Shown: positions 22,486 through 37,149, counted from the first letter of the stretch. The stretch: DNA of 64,000 nucleotides from Lytechinus variegatus (GCF_018143015.1 NC_054743.1:27403934-27467933); one strand, 5' to 3'. The notes: generated by a model from the sequence alone, not told the origin. A program made the numbers and translations.

Positions 22486-22727
22486 CAAAATTCGATACAA
22501 TGGGCGGGGGGTATCACTTTGTATACACGCTTTTTATTCTACAATGGTAAGCATTTTTTTCACAAAATGATACTATGACATTAGAATATCTCGTAATAAA
22601 ACATGTCATATTACGAGATATTTCAATGTCATAGTATCCTTTTGTGAAATAAAGTACTTATCATTGTAGAATAAAAAGCCTGCATACAAATTGATAAAAA
22701 CAAAACTGCTAATTGTATCGAATTTTG
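22486..22727. mobile_element. Palindromic TIR element
   Basis: Inverted arms of about 115 bp meet near 22610. Outer ends are CAAAATTCGATACAAT (22486) and ATTGTATCGAATTTTG (ends 22727). Inner blocks GATACTATGACATT and AATATCTCGTAATA are matched by their complements. One or two small indels break the pairing. No ORF; a MITE or hairpin-forming element. Confidence 0.65.
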
Positions 22728-24189
22728 TGACTTCGTGTGTTTGGAAGTCGAATTTGACGGAGATATTCTTTACATGACTACGGGGGGGGGGAGTCAGACA
22801 GCAAAAAAACAATACGAAGTGATGCAGTGCTGACCTGTCACTGTGAGTGTCGGATAGCAAAAAAAATCTTACCGGATTTCCAACTTTCATAGCTGAAAAC
22901 AAAGTGGTATATATCACCGGAAAATGATATGAAAATAAGACGAGCAATCCTCAACTTTTGCTTGAAGGTATTGACTCTATCACCCTCAACTATAATCAGC
23001 GACATTCAATCGCGACCGGATGCTAACATAATCGTTTATACTTCCTCAATAATTTCAAGAGTAATAATTAATCAAGGAGCGGTTGCTTCAGCATCTCTAT
23101 AAATGTGAACTCAAACATAGGTCGGTGATTATCCTCAGTAAATATATATAATGGCAGCCAAACAGCTTTCCAACACACCTCGAATCGCAGCATGAAAATA
23201 AATGAAGAGAACTTGGAAAGTTTCATATCTATACAAGGGTTGTTTTCGAGCGCAATATTTTATATTGACGAAATCGGTCTCCTCCAGTAAGCTACCAATC
23301 TGGGTCGTGCATGAGACCCCCCCCCCCATCCTCTCGTTTCCGTGAAGGGTGTTGGGGTGAGAGCAGGTGTAAGGCTTCAGCGAGCAGAGATTTAGGTGGG
23401 AGAGGGTACATAGTAGATAATATAAACATATATGGGTATATGATTATCCGTGTGATAATATATATCCTATATATTATATAATTATATCTTCTTTAGATAT
23501 GAACTGACCCTTTTGATTCCATTGGAAGATTTCCAATTTCAGATTTTGCATAGCAGTCTATATGGGAGAGGGTCGCCTACCCCGCCCTAACAGACCGAAA
23601 TCCCATGAAATCGCCGCATCATCGGGGGGTGGGGGTGGGTGGGAGGAGGTAGCGGTGGTTCATTAACATTCGACAAGACAAGTTGTCTGATTTGACAACT
23701 TAATTTTAAGGAAAAAGATCCGAGTGTTGCTGTCATATTAAACACACAAATTGAAAATGAAAGTGGCAAAATTCAGCCTTCACTTGGCATTTGATAGGAC
23801 ACGAAATCAAAGCGAGGACATTATTTTTTTTTGTGGATTCCGATGACGATTCTTTTTTGTCAACGTATAGGAGCTTCGTAGCTAATAACATGCCCAAATT
23901 CGCCCCACCCCTTCGGCTCTCACTGAATTTCAACGATTGGAATAAAGGGCATAGTTCACCGACCATAACGCCCAATTACTTGGAGAAAGGCCCCAGGTGG
24001 GCCCTTGATCTCGCCTCACACCCCATGGTGTCGAAACCATTTGCACTTCCGAAACACGAAAAATAAATGTAGGGCAACCGTGGGATTAGAAGAAAATTTG
24101 ATTGAAGCCGTCAACAAATCTTGTGAAATGTTGTCCATCAAGTTTTGACAGGCTTTACAACTTTTCTTTTTTTTCTTTTTCAAGATTTG

Positions 24190-24870
24190 TTTATTTCTCA
24201 ACTCATTCCATACATAAGTATCACATGCACAGATACATCATAATTGAAAAATAGCATACTTTCAAACAAATTTAAATAAATGGTTCATGTTGTATACAAA
24301 ATATTCCAATTTTTCGATGCACATTCATCAAATTACGTTTAAAAGCAATAATTCTCTGGGTTGTTTCAATTTTTTCCAAACCAAGCATAAAATGAGTAAA
24401 ATTGGGTTTGATATTCCTGTATTTACATGAATAAATGAAATATTTTGCAAACAACACGATAATAGTGGTAAGATGAAAATTATTGAGGGTTATATCTCCA
24501 AAACAAATTTCAATGTCACTGAATTGTGTACTTGATATACTTGGCCTTCATCCACTCGTGAACTTCGTTCCAAAATGAAATTACATATTCACATCTCAGA
24601 AATAGATGAGCAATTGTTTGAACGTGACTTTCACAGAAATTACATAAAGGAAAATCTTTGACTCCAATTTCAAATAAACAATCTTGTGTTAAAATTCTTC
24701 TGTAAATAAATTTGAATTGGAAGTTTCGAAGTGTATTAGCAATTGATGATTATGTAAAAAAGCGAGAGTTCCAAATAGGAGAGTCTGACAAATTATCACT
24801 CAAATTCTTATTTTGTTTCTTATAAATTTGACATGTTTTTTTATAGTACTTTTCCCGCCATAAACATTCG
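24190..24870 (-). pseudogene. LINE reverse-transcriptase C-terminal remnant
   Basis: On the minus strand about 24660-24520 reads as the zinc-binding region that follows reverse transcriptase in L1/Tx1-like LINEs. CNFC is followed by a histidine, then IAHLFLRC, then FWNEVHEWM. Upstream (higher coordinates) RNFQFKFIYRRILTQDCLF fits the preceding segment. Downstream, in another frame, about 24457-24272 gives AKYFIYSCKYRN, matching the usual LINE C-terminal AKYYIY...K pattern. Frameshifts and a stop separate the pieces, so it is dead. Confidence 0.65.
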
Positions 24871-27800
24871 AGGCCGATCTAAGAAATATTAAACTTGAAA
24901 CATTGAATGTTGATATATTAATTTCTCTTCTAACATTTCGTCATGCGCCCAATTTTATAGGTGATGACTTTTTTTCTTCCATTTGTTCTTCTTCGCTTGT
25001 AAAATTTATCGTTAAACGAAATGCCCTTTATTTTCAATTGATTTTTTTTTCTGCATGTTTAATGAATTAATTTATTTCTTCATTAATTTATTAATTGATT
25101 TATCTATTCGTTTATTTGTTTATTAATCTTCCACTTGCCATATTTTTTCGGACAAAATCGCACCCAGTAAAAGTCAGACTCTGGATCTGCGCCTGAAATC
25201 AAATGTTATTTCATCAAAAATGTTAAACGAGCCTTGTTATCTCCAGTGGCATACTGACGTTATTTTGTTGTTGTTTTTTTACTTGTACTCATGAGAGTAG
25301 AACTCAAGAATTAATAAAAGGCAAAACAAAATTTAAAAACTCAAGAAACAAACGGTGTGCAAATTGTGTGCAAACTTATGGCGATATTAGCCGGTGCTAT
25401 ATGTTATTAAAATGGGGATATAGCATCATCGTTATCATCATCATCAATGATAATAATGGAAGTCAGATGAAACGTTACTAAGATATTATGAACATGGTCT
25501 GGAGAATCCCATGTTGACATCAATATAGGTCACTTGCTTCAAAATTTTTCTTGTTCTATAGAATGCCCAATTAAAACCATAGAGCTATTACAGTTTTTAT
25601 ATAGCTCCATGCATGATTAAAACTGTTTCTTGGTTGTACACGCAGGGGGTCATCAGCTGGAATCGAATAGCCTTATAATTGGCGGAACGCGCCACGGTGT
25701 GACCAGGTGTAGCAGAAATAGGGTCTACAACAGCGAACAGTTGTGCCACTTTTGACACATTATTGTGACAAACAACAAATTACACGTGTGGGGCTGAGCT
25801 GGTGGAAGAAACTGGCGGGATGTATATAATGTCTCTAAAGCTAGATTTATCTTCATGGTACTTTTCTCACTCCTATATTCAAAGAGCTTTGTGATCAAAG
25901 TGGTTTTCAGGTATTTAAAATGAAGGTTCCTGTTGTTTTTCTGGTCATATTAATACTTTTATACGATGGGGTGTATATATAGAAATTGATAATAAAAAAA
26001 TACGCAGGGTGAAAGCCCTAATGATAATCGAATGATAATTTGTTCAGCTTTATGTCATTTATGATCATCAAGAGCCATTTTTTAGGGATGTGATATAACA
26101 AATACTCATTGTTCTCTCTTTCCTTGATATATTTTCCACACGTTTTCATGCCCTCCCCGCTAACCCTTCCCTTCTAAAAAAATAAGAAAAAAAGAACTTC
26201 CATTTGTCTAAACATTTTTTTTCATTAAAACCCAGACATGATCATGATGATGAAGCAACTGAGGAGTGCATGTGCAAGGCGCATTTTGAGAAGCAATAAT
26301 TATGGGGGAGTCATGTGTTGAACTTGAATTAAACTAATTATGTCGAGATATCTGACCTCATACTTCCTCAATTTGATTATTTCTTTGTATTTGACCTATT
26401 TAATTGCAATAATATTACAATACATTAACGATTGATCACATCTCATCCCTATAACATACTTATTATTGTGATATGTGGTCACCTTGATTAGTGTGAAGTT
26501 CTGTGAACTGGTATAGTGTGAATTTCGTCTGCAAAACTCGGTAAAATAATCATAGTAATGTAGAGCAAAGGGTAGTGTAACGCTACTGCTTTCGTTAAAT
26601 AGATATATATGATTTATCTCAATACCCTCGCCTGTATATTCGTTGACAATTTTAACTTATATACTTCCATTGCTTATGTTGTTTTTGTATGATGTATAGG
26701 CCTATTTTCTTGAGAAATGTAAACGGGTTCGTGTTTCTGGTTAGAGATTTATTAACGGATGAAAGGACAAAGACAGCACCGTCGAGCAAAAATGAATTTC
26801 ATCGGAAAATGCCGCAGCAGATTTTCATCATACACGCTACATTTCATCACATATCGCTATTATTTCTTGTGTATTAAAGTTTTGGATATACAATATTTTT
26901 GGATCCATATTTCGACATATAGTCCAGTGTATAGTGTGCGTTTGTTTAATCAACGCTTACCTGTATACATTCTCTGCCCCCCCCCCCCCACCGAGAACAT
27001 TCAAGCAATGAGATATTTCACAGATGCCATTAGCTATTTCAAAATGTTGACGATGGAAACATATTAAACATGGTCGATAGAAAATGCCCGATATACATGC
27101 ATGCCAATGCAAAAGTTATCATTTTAGTCAGCCAGACTCAGCCTATATTACCTGTTAAAACATCAGTAACGTGCACACCAATGAATGCACAATTTATGAG
27201 TGCAAAAATAACATGGACATTATCATGATAAGACTCAATGTACAAGGAGGTGGTATGGAAAACTGCCAATTGGAAATGATTTGATTTCCTGATCATAAGC
27301 TATAATAAGAGAATACTTTATGTTTCAAGTTACACGACTGCTGAATTACATGAACACTTATTTTCAAAGATATTCATCGCAGAGGCGGCGGCGGGTTGTT
27401 TTTCGGAAGGGGTGGCAGCTTTTCCCTAGCTATCAAAAATGCATTATTAAGATATACGACTCATTATTGTGATATCGCACTTATGATTATGATTTTATTT
27501 GAAAACCAATTAAAGGGGAAAATAGGTAAATGGAAAAGAAGAGGGCATAATAGAGTCATTTCTTTGCCCCCTCCCCCTCCCCGGCCAGCACCACCACCGC
27601 CATCACCACCATACCCGGATAATAATCTGTCTGCTTGAAATTATTTCCTGATATGATAAAAAAAAAAATTCATGACTTTACCAAATGTGAGATTCAGCGA
27701 CTGCAATATGAATTAACTTGATCCCCTCATTAATTGCTAATCCTGCATTTGTACGTTGTAAATAATTGTATGACTGAATATATTATTGACAATTTTGTGA

Positions 27801-29142
27801 AAAATCGAAGAAAACAAACGTTTATTTGAATTCGAATTGAATAGAATTTGTGGGCTTTCGATATCATAACATTTATCAAGCCTGATTTCTTACTGAGTCA
27901 ACATCCCTCAAAACTTGTTTCAATATCGCAAATTATTAGGAATAGGTATTTAAGGCGAAATGGGCCAAAACTCTTCGTTGTTCTTTTTATCCACAGACTC
28001 CCCTGTTCTTTAATATTACATCAAGGTAAATGTATTCATCAGGGGAATCGTAAGTTTGAAGAGGTCCGGGAAGAGGTGAAAGTGCTCAGTGACGTGTTGA
28101 AGCAGTAAGGTGAAGAGTTATGATATCAGACAGTCTGACCCATGTGGCGTATATTATAGCTCAAAGGGGCAAGCAACCATCCAGTATATTAAAGGAGTAA
28201 AAGGTGGTATAGAAATAGTCATAGTCATTCCCATTTCCAAACATTTTTTTACTGCAGCGTAATTCTGAAACCATCAACTCCAAACAATGTCACAACCGTT
28301 TTCCGAAAAAGGAACAAACCCTGCAAATCTGGGACAAAAAGACAAAGAAAGCGAGAAAATTAGTTATACATCGGCCCCCTTTTCATTTAAACATTTTTTT
28401 TTCATTTATTCTATTTTTTCGATTCGTCATTGATAATTGTTTTCCTTTTCTATTCTTTATTCATTATGTTTATTTGAGAATATTACATTCCAAAGCCTAT
28501 TTTAAGTAACACCACCAAGTCCACCACCACCATTATGATTATGACCATGGTGCACTGTGCCCCTCGATTGCAGATTACACATTTATGAAGAAATGACCTC
28601 ACCCCGAATAGCTCCCCCTCTAGATAACAGTACCCCCTAAATTGCTGATCACCTGACATTGACTAATGAAGATCGCATATGTGGAATGATTTCATTCCCT
28701 GAGTCAGGTGAAGAGTCACCGTGAATGAACATGATGATGTGTTAGCGGTGATGACATCCCATTGGTATCTGAATAACATGAACAGATTAAGTGATGACCG
28801 TGTTTACAAATATGATTAAAATGTTGTGGTTGATGATGACGATGACGATAATGATGACGAAGGAGGTCAAGATTATGTTTGTAATGGTGATGACGATGTT
28901 ATTACGAAGCAGAGAGATCTTTATAAAAAAAAATCATGATGAGTGTGCCCTCTGCAAATGCATTAGGAAACACCAAACCAAGAAGAAAACGCCAAAAGAA
29001 AATGAAATAGGTTATGTCATTCTCAGTGATTTCATTTTTTTGTTTTTTTCCCTGGGGGCAACCTAGCTCTCTCCCATAGGCCCTTTGCATAGGCCTCTAC
29101 ACAAAATTAAAATTACCGATTACCACCAATGGGTATTATCAT

Positions 29143-29749
29143 TTAGGACAAATCCTCCCCAACAAAAAGTTGATTTGAATAAAAAGAGAAAATCCAACAA
29201 GCACTACACTGAAAATCTCATTAAAAACGGATGTAAAATAAGAAAGTTATGACATTTTTAAGTTTCGCTTAATTTCACAAAATAGGTAAATGTCCATCCC
29301 AGTCGGTATGCAAACGAGGGAAATGATGGCATCACTCACTCACTATTTCTTTTGTATTTTATTATATAAAATATGAAAGATTCTAATTTTCTCCTCATTG
29401 TCCTGTGAAACAAAGTTTTATTTTGCCCTGAACATGTGGAATTACTATTGTCTAACATTTTATGGTTCAGTCCAGTTGGTCCTTTTTGTCAAATCTGTGA
29501 AAATTGAAATATTGTATAATTCAAACAATAAAAAACTAAAGAAAGAGTGAGTGAGGGACATCATCGATTCTCTCACTTGCATGTGACTGAATTGTGCAAT
29601 AACTATTTTGTGAAAAATAAGCGAGACTTTAAAATGTCATAACTTTCTTATTTTTCATCCGATTTTGATGAAATTTTCAGCATTACGCTTTTCTGATTTT
29701 TCTCTATTGATTCAAATCAAAATTTTTCTAAAGTGGACTTGACCTTTAA
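29143..29749. mobile_element. Uninterrupted TIR element of the 9568 family
   Basis: About 607 bp. The left end TTAGGACAAATCCTCCCC and the right end GTGGACTTGACCTTTAA match the outer ends of 9568-11298. Internal arms (GATGTAAAATAAGAAAGTTATGACATT and complement) pair, and the middle is AT-rich. This intact copy defines the pre-insertion sequence of the interrupted one. Confidence 0.8.
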
Positions 29750-29874
29750 GAAATTAAATTAGGTTAAACGCTGAGATATTAAAGGTATGTTGTTAGGCAA
29801 ATTTTGTAGAACATTATTTGGAAACAGTGGTGTGTCTCAATGTTATCAAGCCCACATGCCCTTTATTTTTAATA

Positions 29875-30640
29875 ACAAGTGGAATGCCTCTGGCCGTCTC
29901 ACCTGCATCACGCGGTTCAATATAGCAGCAGTGCTGACTTTGAATACTACTCTAACTCGCACAAGATGTTCAGTGATACATGGTTACTCTTATGTCCACT
30001 TTTTATGAACTAGACCAATAAACTTACAGAGATATGATGGTTATTCAACAAAAAACCCCAACAGATACACCCCATTCGGCCAAAGTTCATTGACCTTTGA
30101 CCTTGGTCATGTGACCTGAAATGCGCACAGGATGTTCAGTGATACTTGATTACTCTATTGTCCAAGTTTAACGAACTAGACCAATAAACTTTCAAAGTTA
30201 TGATGGTAATTCAACAGATACCCCCATTCGGCCAAAGTTCATTGACCCTAAATGACCTTTGACCTTAATCATGAGACCTGAAACTTGCACAAAATGTTCA
30301 GTGATGCTTGATTACTATTATGTCCAAGTTTCATGAATCAGATCCATAAACTTTCAAAGTTATGATGGGAATTCAACAGATACCCACAATTCGGCCAAAG
30401 TTCATTGACCCTAAATGACCTTTGACCTTGGTCATGTGACATAAAATCTATGAGGATGTTCAGTAATACTTGATTAACCTTATGGCCAAGTTTTATTAAC
30501 TAGGTCCATATACTTTCTAAGTTATGATGTCATTTCAAAAACTTAACCTCAGGTTAAGATTTGATGTTGACGCCGCCGCCGCCGCCGTCGGAAAAGCGGC
30601 GCCTATAGTCTCACTCTGCTTCGCAGGTGAGACAAAAAAC
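29875..30640 (-). mobile_element. DR1-carrying element, copy 2 (inverted)
   Basis: Reverse-complement relative of 10036-11150, shorter by two subunits. It runs from ACAAGTGGAATGCCTCTGGCC to GACAAAAAAC, including the GCC-rich tract near 30571-30592 and the GTCTCACCTGC-type ends. TGACCTTTGACCT (DR1 on the minus strand) occurs at 30091, 30253 and 30416. It starts only 126 bp from the end of the TIR element at 29749 but is not inside it. Confidence 0.75.
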
Positions 30641-30909
30641 GAAATGTTAAGATAAAATATGAATGTTAATGATGTTGCTGCTCTTATTCTCCTGGTAAAG
30701 GAAATAGAGATCTCATAATAGAGCCCGTATTTCGTACAAATTGTATTGAAAGTGAAATAAGGTTATATAGAGACAGAGGCAATTAATAAACCACTATCTT
30801 ACGTGTCATTAATCGAAACATTATCATGCTGGTAGTAAGGCTTTTAACTTTACTATTGAGGTAACTTCATCATCCAATGTAACTTCCATGGAATCCTTGA
30901 TTCCAATTG

Positions 30910-31131
30910 ACTATAAAAAATATTTTGCAAAAGTGCTCCATGAGGGCAATATGTGTCCAACCAACATTGGGCATTTTTATTTATCCAGTGTAATGAAAAT
31001 TTTGCCCATTCTCAATTGCTGCTTATTTTTTAAACCTTACTGGACAATATGCTTCCCGCATTGGGTAAAAAATTGGGTGGACACATAATTACCCTCGTGG
31101 TGCAAAAATTTTACCCAATATTTTTTACAGT
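30910..31131 (-). mobile_element. MITE-like TIR element (GTAAAAAATATTGGG family), copy 2
   Basis: Inverted relative of 2643-2865, about 222 bp. Termini are ACTATAAAAAATATTTTGC and its near complement ACCCAATATTTTTTACAGT. Inner TGTGTCCAACCAACATTGGGCA is shared with copy 1. Confidence 0.7.
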
Positions 31132-31598
31132 ATAGACTTCAAAACCATGGTAATTTCTCTTAACATGTTAAATGGTAGATTTACTATATATATCATGATA
31201 ATAGTGACTTTGATATAACCACAACCATGACAATAATGACCCTGCATGGTTAAGATTGAAATATTCTCGAAATAAAATGTATAGGCCTCGACGGATAGTA
31301 CGTAGAAAGATCACGATTGATGGTGTTACACTCAGTGTCTATAGTCTTCTCTTAATCATATATTGGGAGTTATCAGGGCAATTATTAATACTTTCGGTGC
31401 ACTGGCTTGGGGCACCCCCCCCCAAAAAAAAAATCAATGTTCCTCGACCAAGAAAAAGAAGGAAAAAAGAAAGTAAAAATTGTAACATGTGATGTTATTT
31501 TCTGGATATTATGTCAAAATCTATCAAAACGATGACATTTTAAAACGGTCAAAATTATCGGGAATGAAAGAGGTTGAGGAAGAAGAAGATAATTAGGA

Positions 31599-31638
31599 AA
31601 AAAGAAATAAAGAAAGAAAGAAAGAAAGAAAGACAGAC

Positions 31639-31669
<31 letters not shown>

Positions 31670-31670
31670 C

Positions 31671-31705
<35 letters not shown>

Positions 31706-31710
31706 AAAAG
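31599..31710 (+). repeat. (GAAA)n microsatellite
   Basis: About 110 bp of GAAA repeats interrupted by GACAGACA and single GACA units. The minus-strand reading frame over it (FLSFFLSFFLS) is low-complexity. Confidence 0.9.
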
Positions 31711-33792
31711 TGAAAGTTAAAATTATATAGAAGAAAAGAATTACTAGTTAAAAATAAGACGTAAACATGGAAATGGTCGGGTTGTGATTCACGCCAATCA
31801 AGTCCAAGCCTGGTGAACAGGCGCTGCATCCCTACGGAGGAAAGTACAAACCGCATCTCAGCATCTCACAGCGGGAGGGACTAACAAAATGTATTTGTGC
31901 GGAGGGTGTATCAGACACAGTCATTTTGGGTTTAGTTCACCAATGTTTTATAACTTGTTCTGTTTTTTAATAAACCCATCTTTTATCGTCAGGGTGAATT
32001 CCCCCTTTATGTAACTTGTGTCTTGTGGTTACAATGGCCAGACGTTTATTTCTTTTTGCGGAACTCTTTATACATCAATCACGGCAAACCACAAATAATA
32101 AATATATGAGAATATTACTCAAGACAATGTTAATGAATGTAATTTGCGACATAAAGAATGTGATGTTAGTAACACAAAAAAATACAAAAAATCGTACTTG
32201 TATAAGGTAGATTAAGGGTGTTTTTTGTAAGGAAGGTGAAAACATAAAAAAACCATAATTGATATTCAGCGACATAAATAAAGATACTTGTTTGAAATGG
32301 ATCAAACTTTAGGAATAGATCATGGTAATATGATCATGCCAATGACAAATGAAAACCCATTATGTGCAGTGAATTTAGTATTTTTTCATTTTTGGGGTGT
32401 TTTTTTTTCAAGAAAAATCAAATCATATTCTTGATGTGTAATTGAATTCATGACGATTTAATAGGGCTTTAATCGCTTTAATGCGCTGTCATATTATAAG
32501 AGGGATAACGAAATAAAATAATTTAAGATTTCCTTTTTTGGATTCAATTTACATTGTGGATGACGTTTTTCTTTTTGTATTTGAACCGATACTTGAAGAG
32601 AGGCATGCACGTGTAAATAACATACCTCGGATACCGCACCAATATAATCTTGTGAATTCTGGGTAGTTTCCAAATGGGATTGAAACATCTTAAGTGAATG
32701 GAATAAGAGGATATGATTTCTCCCCACCCCCTCTCTCTCTTCTTCTTTTTTTCTCTCTTTCGCACTCCATCATCACCATCATCCTCTTTCCTCAGTGTTG
32801 ATTGATGATGCGATTTCGCTGAGCCAAGTGCAGCGGTACACCCTGCCCATATTTGGAAGCAACGAAGAGTTATTACAACTAAGATATAAAAATAGTTCAT
32901 GTGAGACCACATAAACAGCGTCAAGCGGCTTGAATTCCTTTTTATTCTCGCATCACTTTGTCTTTGTATCGTTCATTAAGTCAGATGGAAAATTCTTTAT
33001 TCAAGCCCCGAGCCCCCCCCCCCCTCCTTCTATCTCTTTCATGCGCATTATTCTTATAACATGCAAGAAAACAGACAAACTTAAGCTGCCAAGATTATTT
33101 TAGACCAAAGATACTCGTGTATTTTCATTCATTTAGGATTTTATTCTCGCATGGTCAATCTTATGACGTCAAAGACTTTTACCTAGCCCTAAGCCCCAAT
33201 TCTAAATGTACGCATGCTTTCATGTGTGTGTATTTACTATTACCAAACCTTCCAGACATTTCTCCTCGCTCCTCTCTCCCGCTCCCTGTTCATCCCCCTC
33301 CCCTCTTTCTCTTGATCTCTCACTGAAAACAAATCTATAGAGGCTTTTATTTATCGATGATTTCCCCTTTCCCTTTCATGAAATTTGTTCGCCTTTCATT
33401 ATCCATAATTCACATTGCATTTTCACATACACGTTCCACTTATTGTTCAGAGGATGTAATTTTATATCTTATGCATTTCGTTATCTCAATTTAACAATGG
33501 ACCTAGTATAGGTCCACGATTTAACACATGAAATTCCGTCTTCTTTTCAACAAAGTCCACGTTCCCGCCATCCCTTTCCCTTGAAGATTTTTCTCTATCT
33601 CATTATCATCACGTCGATCGTTCATGAGCACCAAATATCATTTTCGCGTTATTCTCACCACATAATCTCCCTTAAAACACCTTCCCGTTTCGTTCACCTT
33701 TCTCGTATTTGAAATCTCTTTCATGTTTTCACCCTTGGTTGCCCGATTTCAAGATCACTTTCCCGTGAAAGTTACCCATGCATCTGTTCATC

Positions 33793-33926
33793 TGGGCCCG
33801 GTAACACAAATCTTAGTAATTGATCGTGGGGCTGATTTCTACGATTGATGGCATTGACTGTTGTGTATGATCAATTGTAAATACTAGCTCTACGATTAAT
33901 CGCTCAGCTTTGTGTAACGGGGGCCT
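33793..33926. mobile_element. MITE of the GGGCCCG group
   Basis: Left GGGCCCGGTAACACAAATCTTAG, right approximates the complement (CTCAGCTTTGTGTAACGGGGGCC). The interior has TGATCGT and CTACGATTGAT/CTACGATTAAT blocks. 134 bp, no ORF. Confidence 0.7.
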
Positions 33927-36429
33927 GATCATTACGGTATAACATTCATGACATTGAATCCTATACTATACCGTCTGGGGATGGATCAATGATAAAACCG
34001 TATGTTCGGGTAAACAACGCCTCCTTCTAACATGACCAAACTTTAATGATTCATGATAATATTCTCTTGAATTAAGGACATAAAACCCCGTATACAATAC
34101 AAGAGATACAGTACAATGATATACACAAAAGATTCATATAACAAAAATAACGAGTAGGCCTATAACAATTTATTTATCTTTCTTTTTGTCTATTCTCAAT
34201 GTTCTCTGGAGTAAAACTTTAAATACCATAACTCTTTTAGAATTGATCTGCGTGGAGTGTAGCACCTCTCAAATTTCTGGTGCAATGGCAGGCAAGGTCA
34301 TGGGCGTCGGCGCAGAAGATTATCCTTTGTTCATAGGGTTACCATCTATGTTGCGCCCCCCCCCAAAAAAAAAAAAAAGATAGATAGATAGATAAATACA
34401 TAAATAGATAAATAAATGAATAGATATTAAATAATTAAGTGAATAAAAATAAAAATGATTCTCCGCTCTGCCGCCCATAAGCAATGCACTGTGGGTAACT
34501 CACTGATATCGTAATTCCTTCATCGTGGATATGAATGAAAATATAAGTTTTAAATAAACTCACTATAGTTGTTTAAACATGTATGAGAGCTATGCATGTA
34601 TAGTTAGAGAAATCTTTGTGAATGGTTTGCAATAAGTGACTCATCAGGTATGAATGATCGTGTTCAAACAAAGATAAGACATTAGGAATACTCGTATTGG
34701 GTAGACGTAATGGGGCGACTAGGCGGCATAACTCTACAAGGGGGCATTAATTGGCGTGGGACAGGGGTCAGAGTGCCCCCCCCCGGCAGAATTTTGTTGA
34801 CCTCTCTAATCTTTATTTTCGGAAATTTTTGCAAAACCGTGTACCAAAATGTAAATGTCCATCTGACTGTGATTGTTTCCGGATTATTTGCATGGTCACC
34901 CCCCCCCCCCCCCCCCATTTTCAAAACCGTTCCGCGGTCCCTGATAAACTGATAAAGGTGATTTACAAAAACACAAAACATCAAACATATAATTTAAGTA
35001 TAATTATATTCCACATTCATTCTTCTGTTGGGTCATATAGGCCTATCCTCTAGTCATGCTAGTAGGTCTATAAGAAACTAAAACCGCAGCAATCAGATCA
35101 TGACTGTGATACATTCAGTACTCTTTGCACAAGTGCATGTCTAGGAAGTTTAACCTCAAGATCGTTTTCTCAGTTTTCCAGACAAGTCCACAGTTTCACA
35201 CTAGAGGCATATCAAGGATTTGATATAACCGAAGGGATGGGACGGATTTAATTTAAGGAAAGATGTAGCAAAGGCAAACTGGGGCATCGAGGTCTCTTTT
35301 TCCTCATTAAGTTAAAATTTCATATTAGAATATAGTGTGTTATATAATGGCCTATGTACATCATCAAAGTGATAGTTTACCTAATCATATTCATATGGTT
35401 TTTTTTTCAGATCGGAGACAGATGAAAGGGAGTCTAAAAAACCCATAAGCATGTTTAGGTATATACTTGATTATATAGAACAGCATAGGCAGATAAGGTC
35501 AATTTTTTTTTGCCCACTCCATATCCCTCTTACCCCTCCCCTCCGAAAATCGTCCTGAAAAAAATACTTTAAACGAGGATCCAAGGGCAGGCAACTGGAA
35601 CACTTTAAACGCAGATTTTGTGCAAATTAAAGTCCCAAATCTAGTTTAAACAGGGATTTCATTAATGATGTTTTTGATAATCTACCCGCGAAAAACCACC
35701 CCTTCCCGCGTTTCCTTTATCGCGGATGCTGTCCGCTGTCCCATGACAGTGACCCCCCCCCCCTCGGACCCCTCCCCCATTTCCGCACATCCAATCCCAC
35801 CTATATAACGTGTAGTCCTATATACTCTGTTTACTGCCCGAGACATAGACTCTTCCTCGAACAGTTTTAGTGTTTGATGAAATGAAATTGTTGTGTGGTT
35901 TGGTGGTTTAGACAATTATTAAGGGGAAACCGGCATGTTTATGAAATAATTAATTACCAAGCGAAACTAACACTCGATGCTCACTTGTCTTGTTTGTTAT
36001 TTCTCTTTCGCGTTAATTTGTGTTGTCTCGAATTCACAGTAAATGGATCAATCTTTAGATGGCTAATACAATGTTTCCTCCTCTTTGATTCTTTTACTTT
36101 ACCTTTTTTTTTACTACACATGTCCCTCTGAGAAGACCTTAATCCGTCGGCCCTCTGGTTGCGTGCTTACAAACATTCAAGCTTTCTTAGCAATCAGGTA
36201 AAAAATCACCAACACCATCACACGGTTGGAATATCATGGAAATACTGTATCATGTTTTAATTCATTGATGTTTTGAAATAAAGTTAGGAGGATCAGACAT
36301 GCCCCCCCCCCTCAAAAAGAAAATACATTAAATATACGAGAGAAATATTACAAGATGAAAAGTCAACATTTGGCTTGTTGGGGTTCATTTTGGGGTTATT
36401 AATTTTCATCATGACTTGTCACTGAGTCC

Positions 36430-36610
36430 AGCGCCATAATAAGGCTGCGATGAATGCAAGGAATGCTCCCCAGGGAGTGGAAATTGTGCACTTTTCGTGC
36501 GGGATTGAAATGAATCCAATGACCGGGGTAGTAATATGCTGTAACGCGCTTTGAGCCATTCTGGGAAAAGCGCTTTATAAAAATTGGCTATTATTATTAT
36601 TATATAACGA
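36430..36610 (+). mobile_element. SINE 3' end with (ATT)n tail
   Basis: Ends with TGTAACGCGCTTTGAGCCA, TTCTGGGAAAAGCGCTTTAT and AAAAATTGGCTATTATTATTATTAT. The GCGCTTTGAG...AAAGCGCTTTATAAA hairpin-like tail with a trinucleotide tail is characteristic of marine-animal SINE/LINE 3' ends. No tRNA head is obvious within 200 bp upstream. Confidence 0.55.
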
Positions 36611-37149
36611 TTTGAGCTACGTTCATTACTTACATGTTTTTTTTTTCTTTAAGGAATTCAAGTTCAAAGCATATTCTGTCCTTTTGATTTCGTGAGTGTT
36701 TCGTATTGTCATATAGGCCGAGTATGAAGTGAGCCTATATCATGCTCATAGGCCTATACAATGTCAATGGGTCTATAGTGTACCTGCACTTTTATGTCAA
36801 GACAGAGGCGAATCCAGAGGGGCCGAGGCAGGGAAGAATTTGCCCCTATTATTTCCCTTTTTTTAAAGTATATAGAAAAGGGATGGGAAGGGGAGTGTGA
36901 AATGAGGAAGAATGGTATAAAAAGATGTATAAAATGGGTATTTAAAATGTCTGGGCCATCTAACCGACTCTATATATACCCGATAATTCGATTAAGGAAA
37001 AAGTCACCGTATATCAGTGTCAACATCATATTCTTCTCTTTCACATCCACCTCTGTGCGTATAATTTGTATTGTTTTGTTGTTGTTTTTTTTCTTCCGAT
37101 TATAGAGAGAGGTCCGTTTCCCGTGCACCTATACCTCTATATACTGGGG

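Noticed and set aside
22606..22947. 113-codon minus-strand frame with a GTAAG donor near 22870
   Set aside because: It covers half of a palindromic repeat, and its sequence bears no resemblance to the tubulin N-terminus.
31593..31856. 87-codon minus-strand frame with repeated FLSFFLS
   Set aside because: Translation of a (GAAA)n microsatellite.
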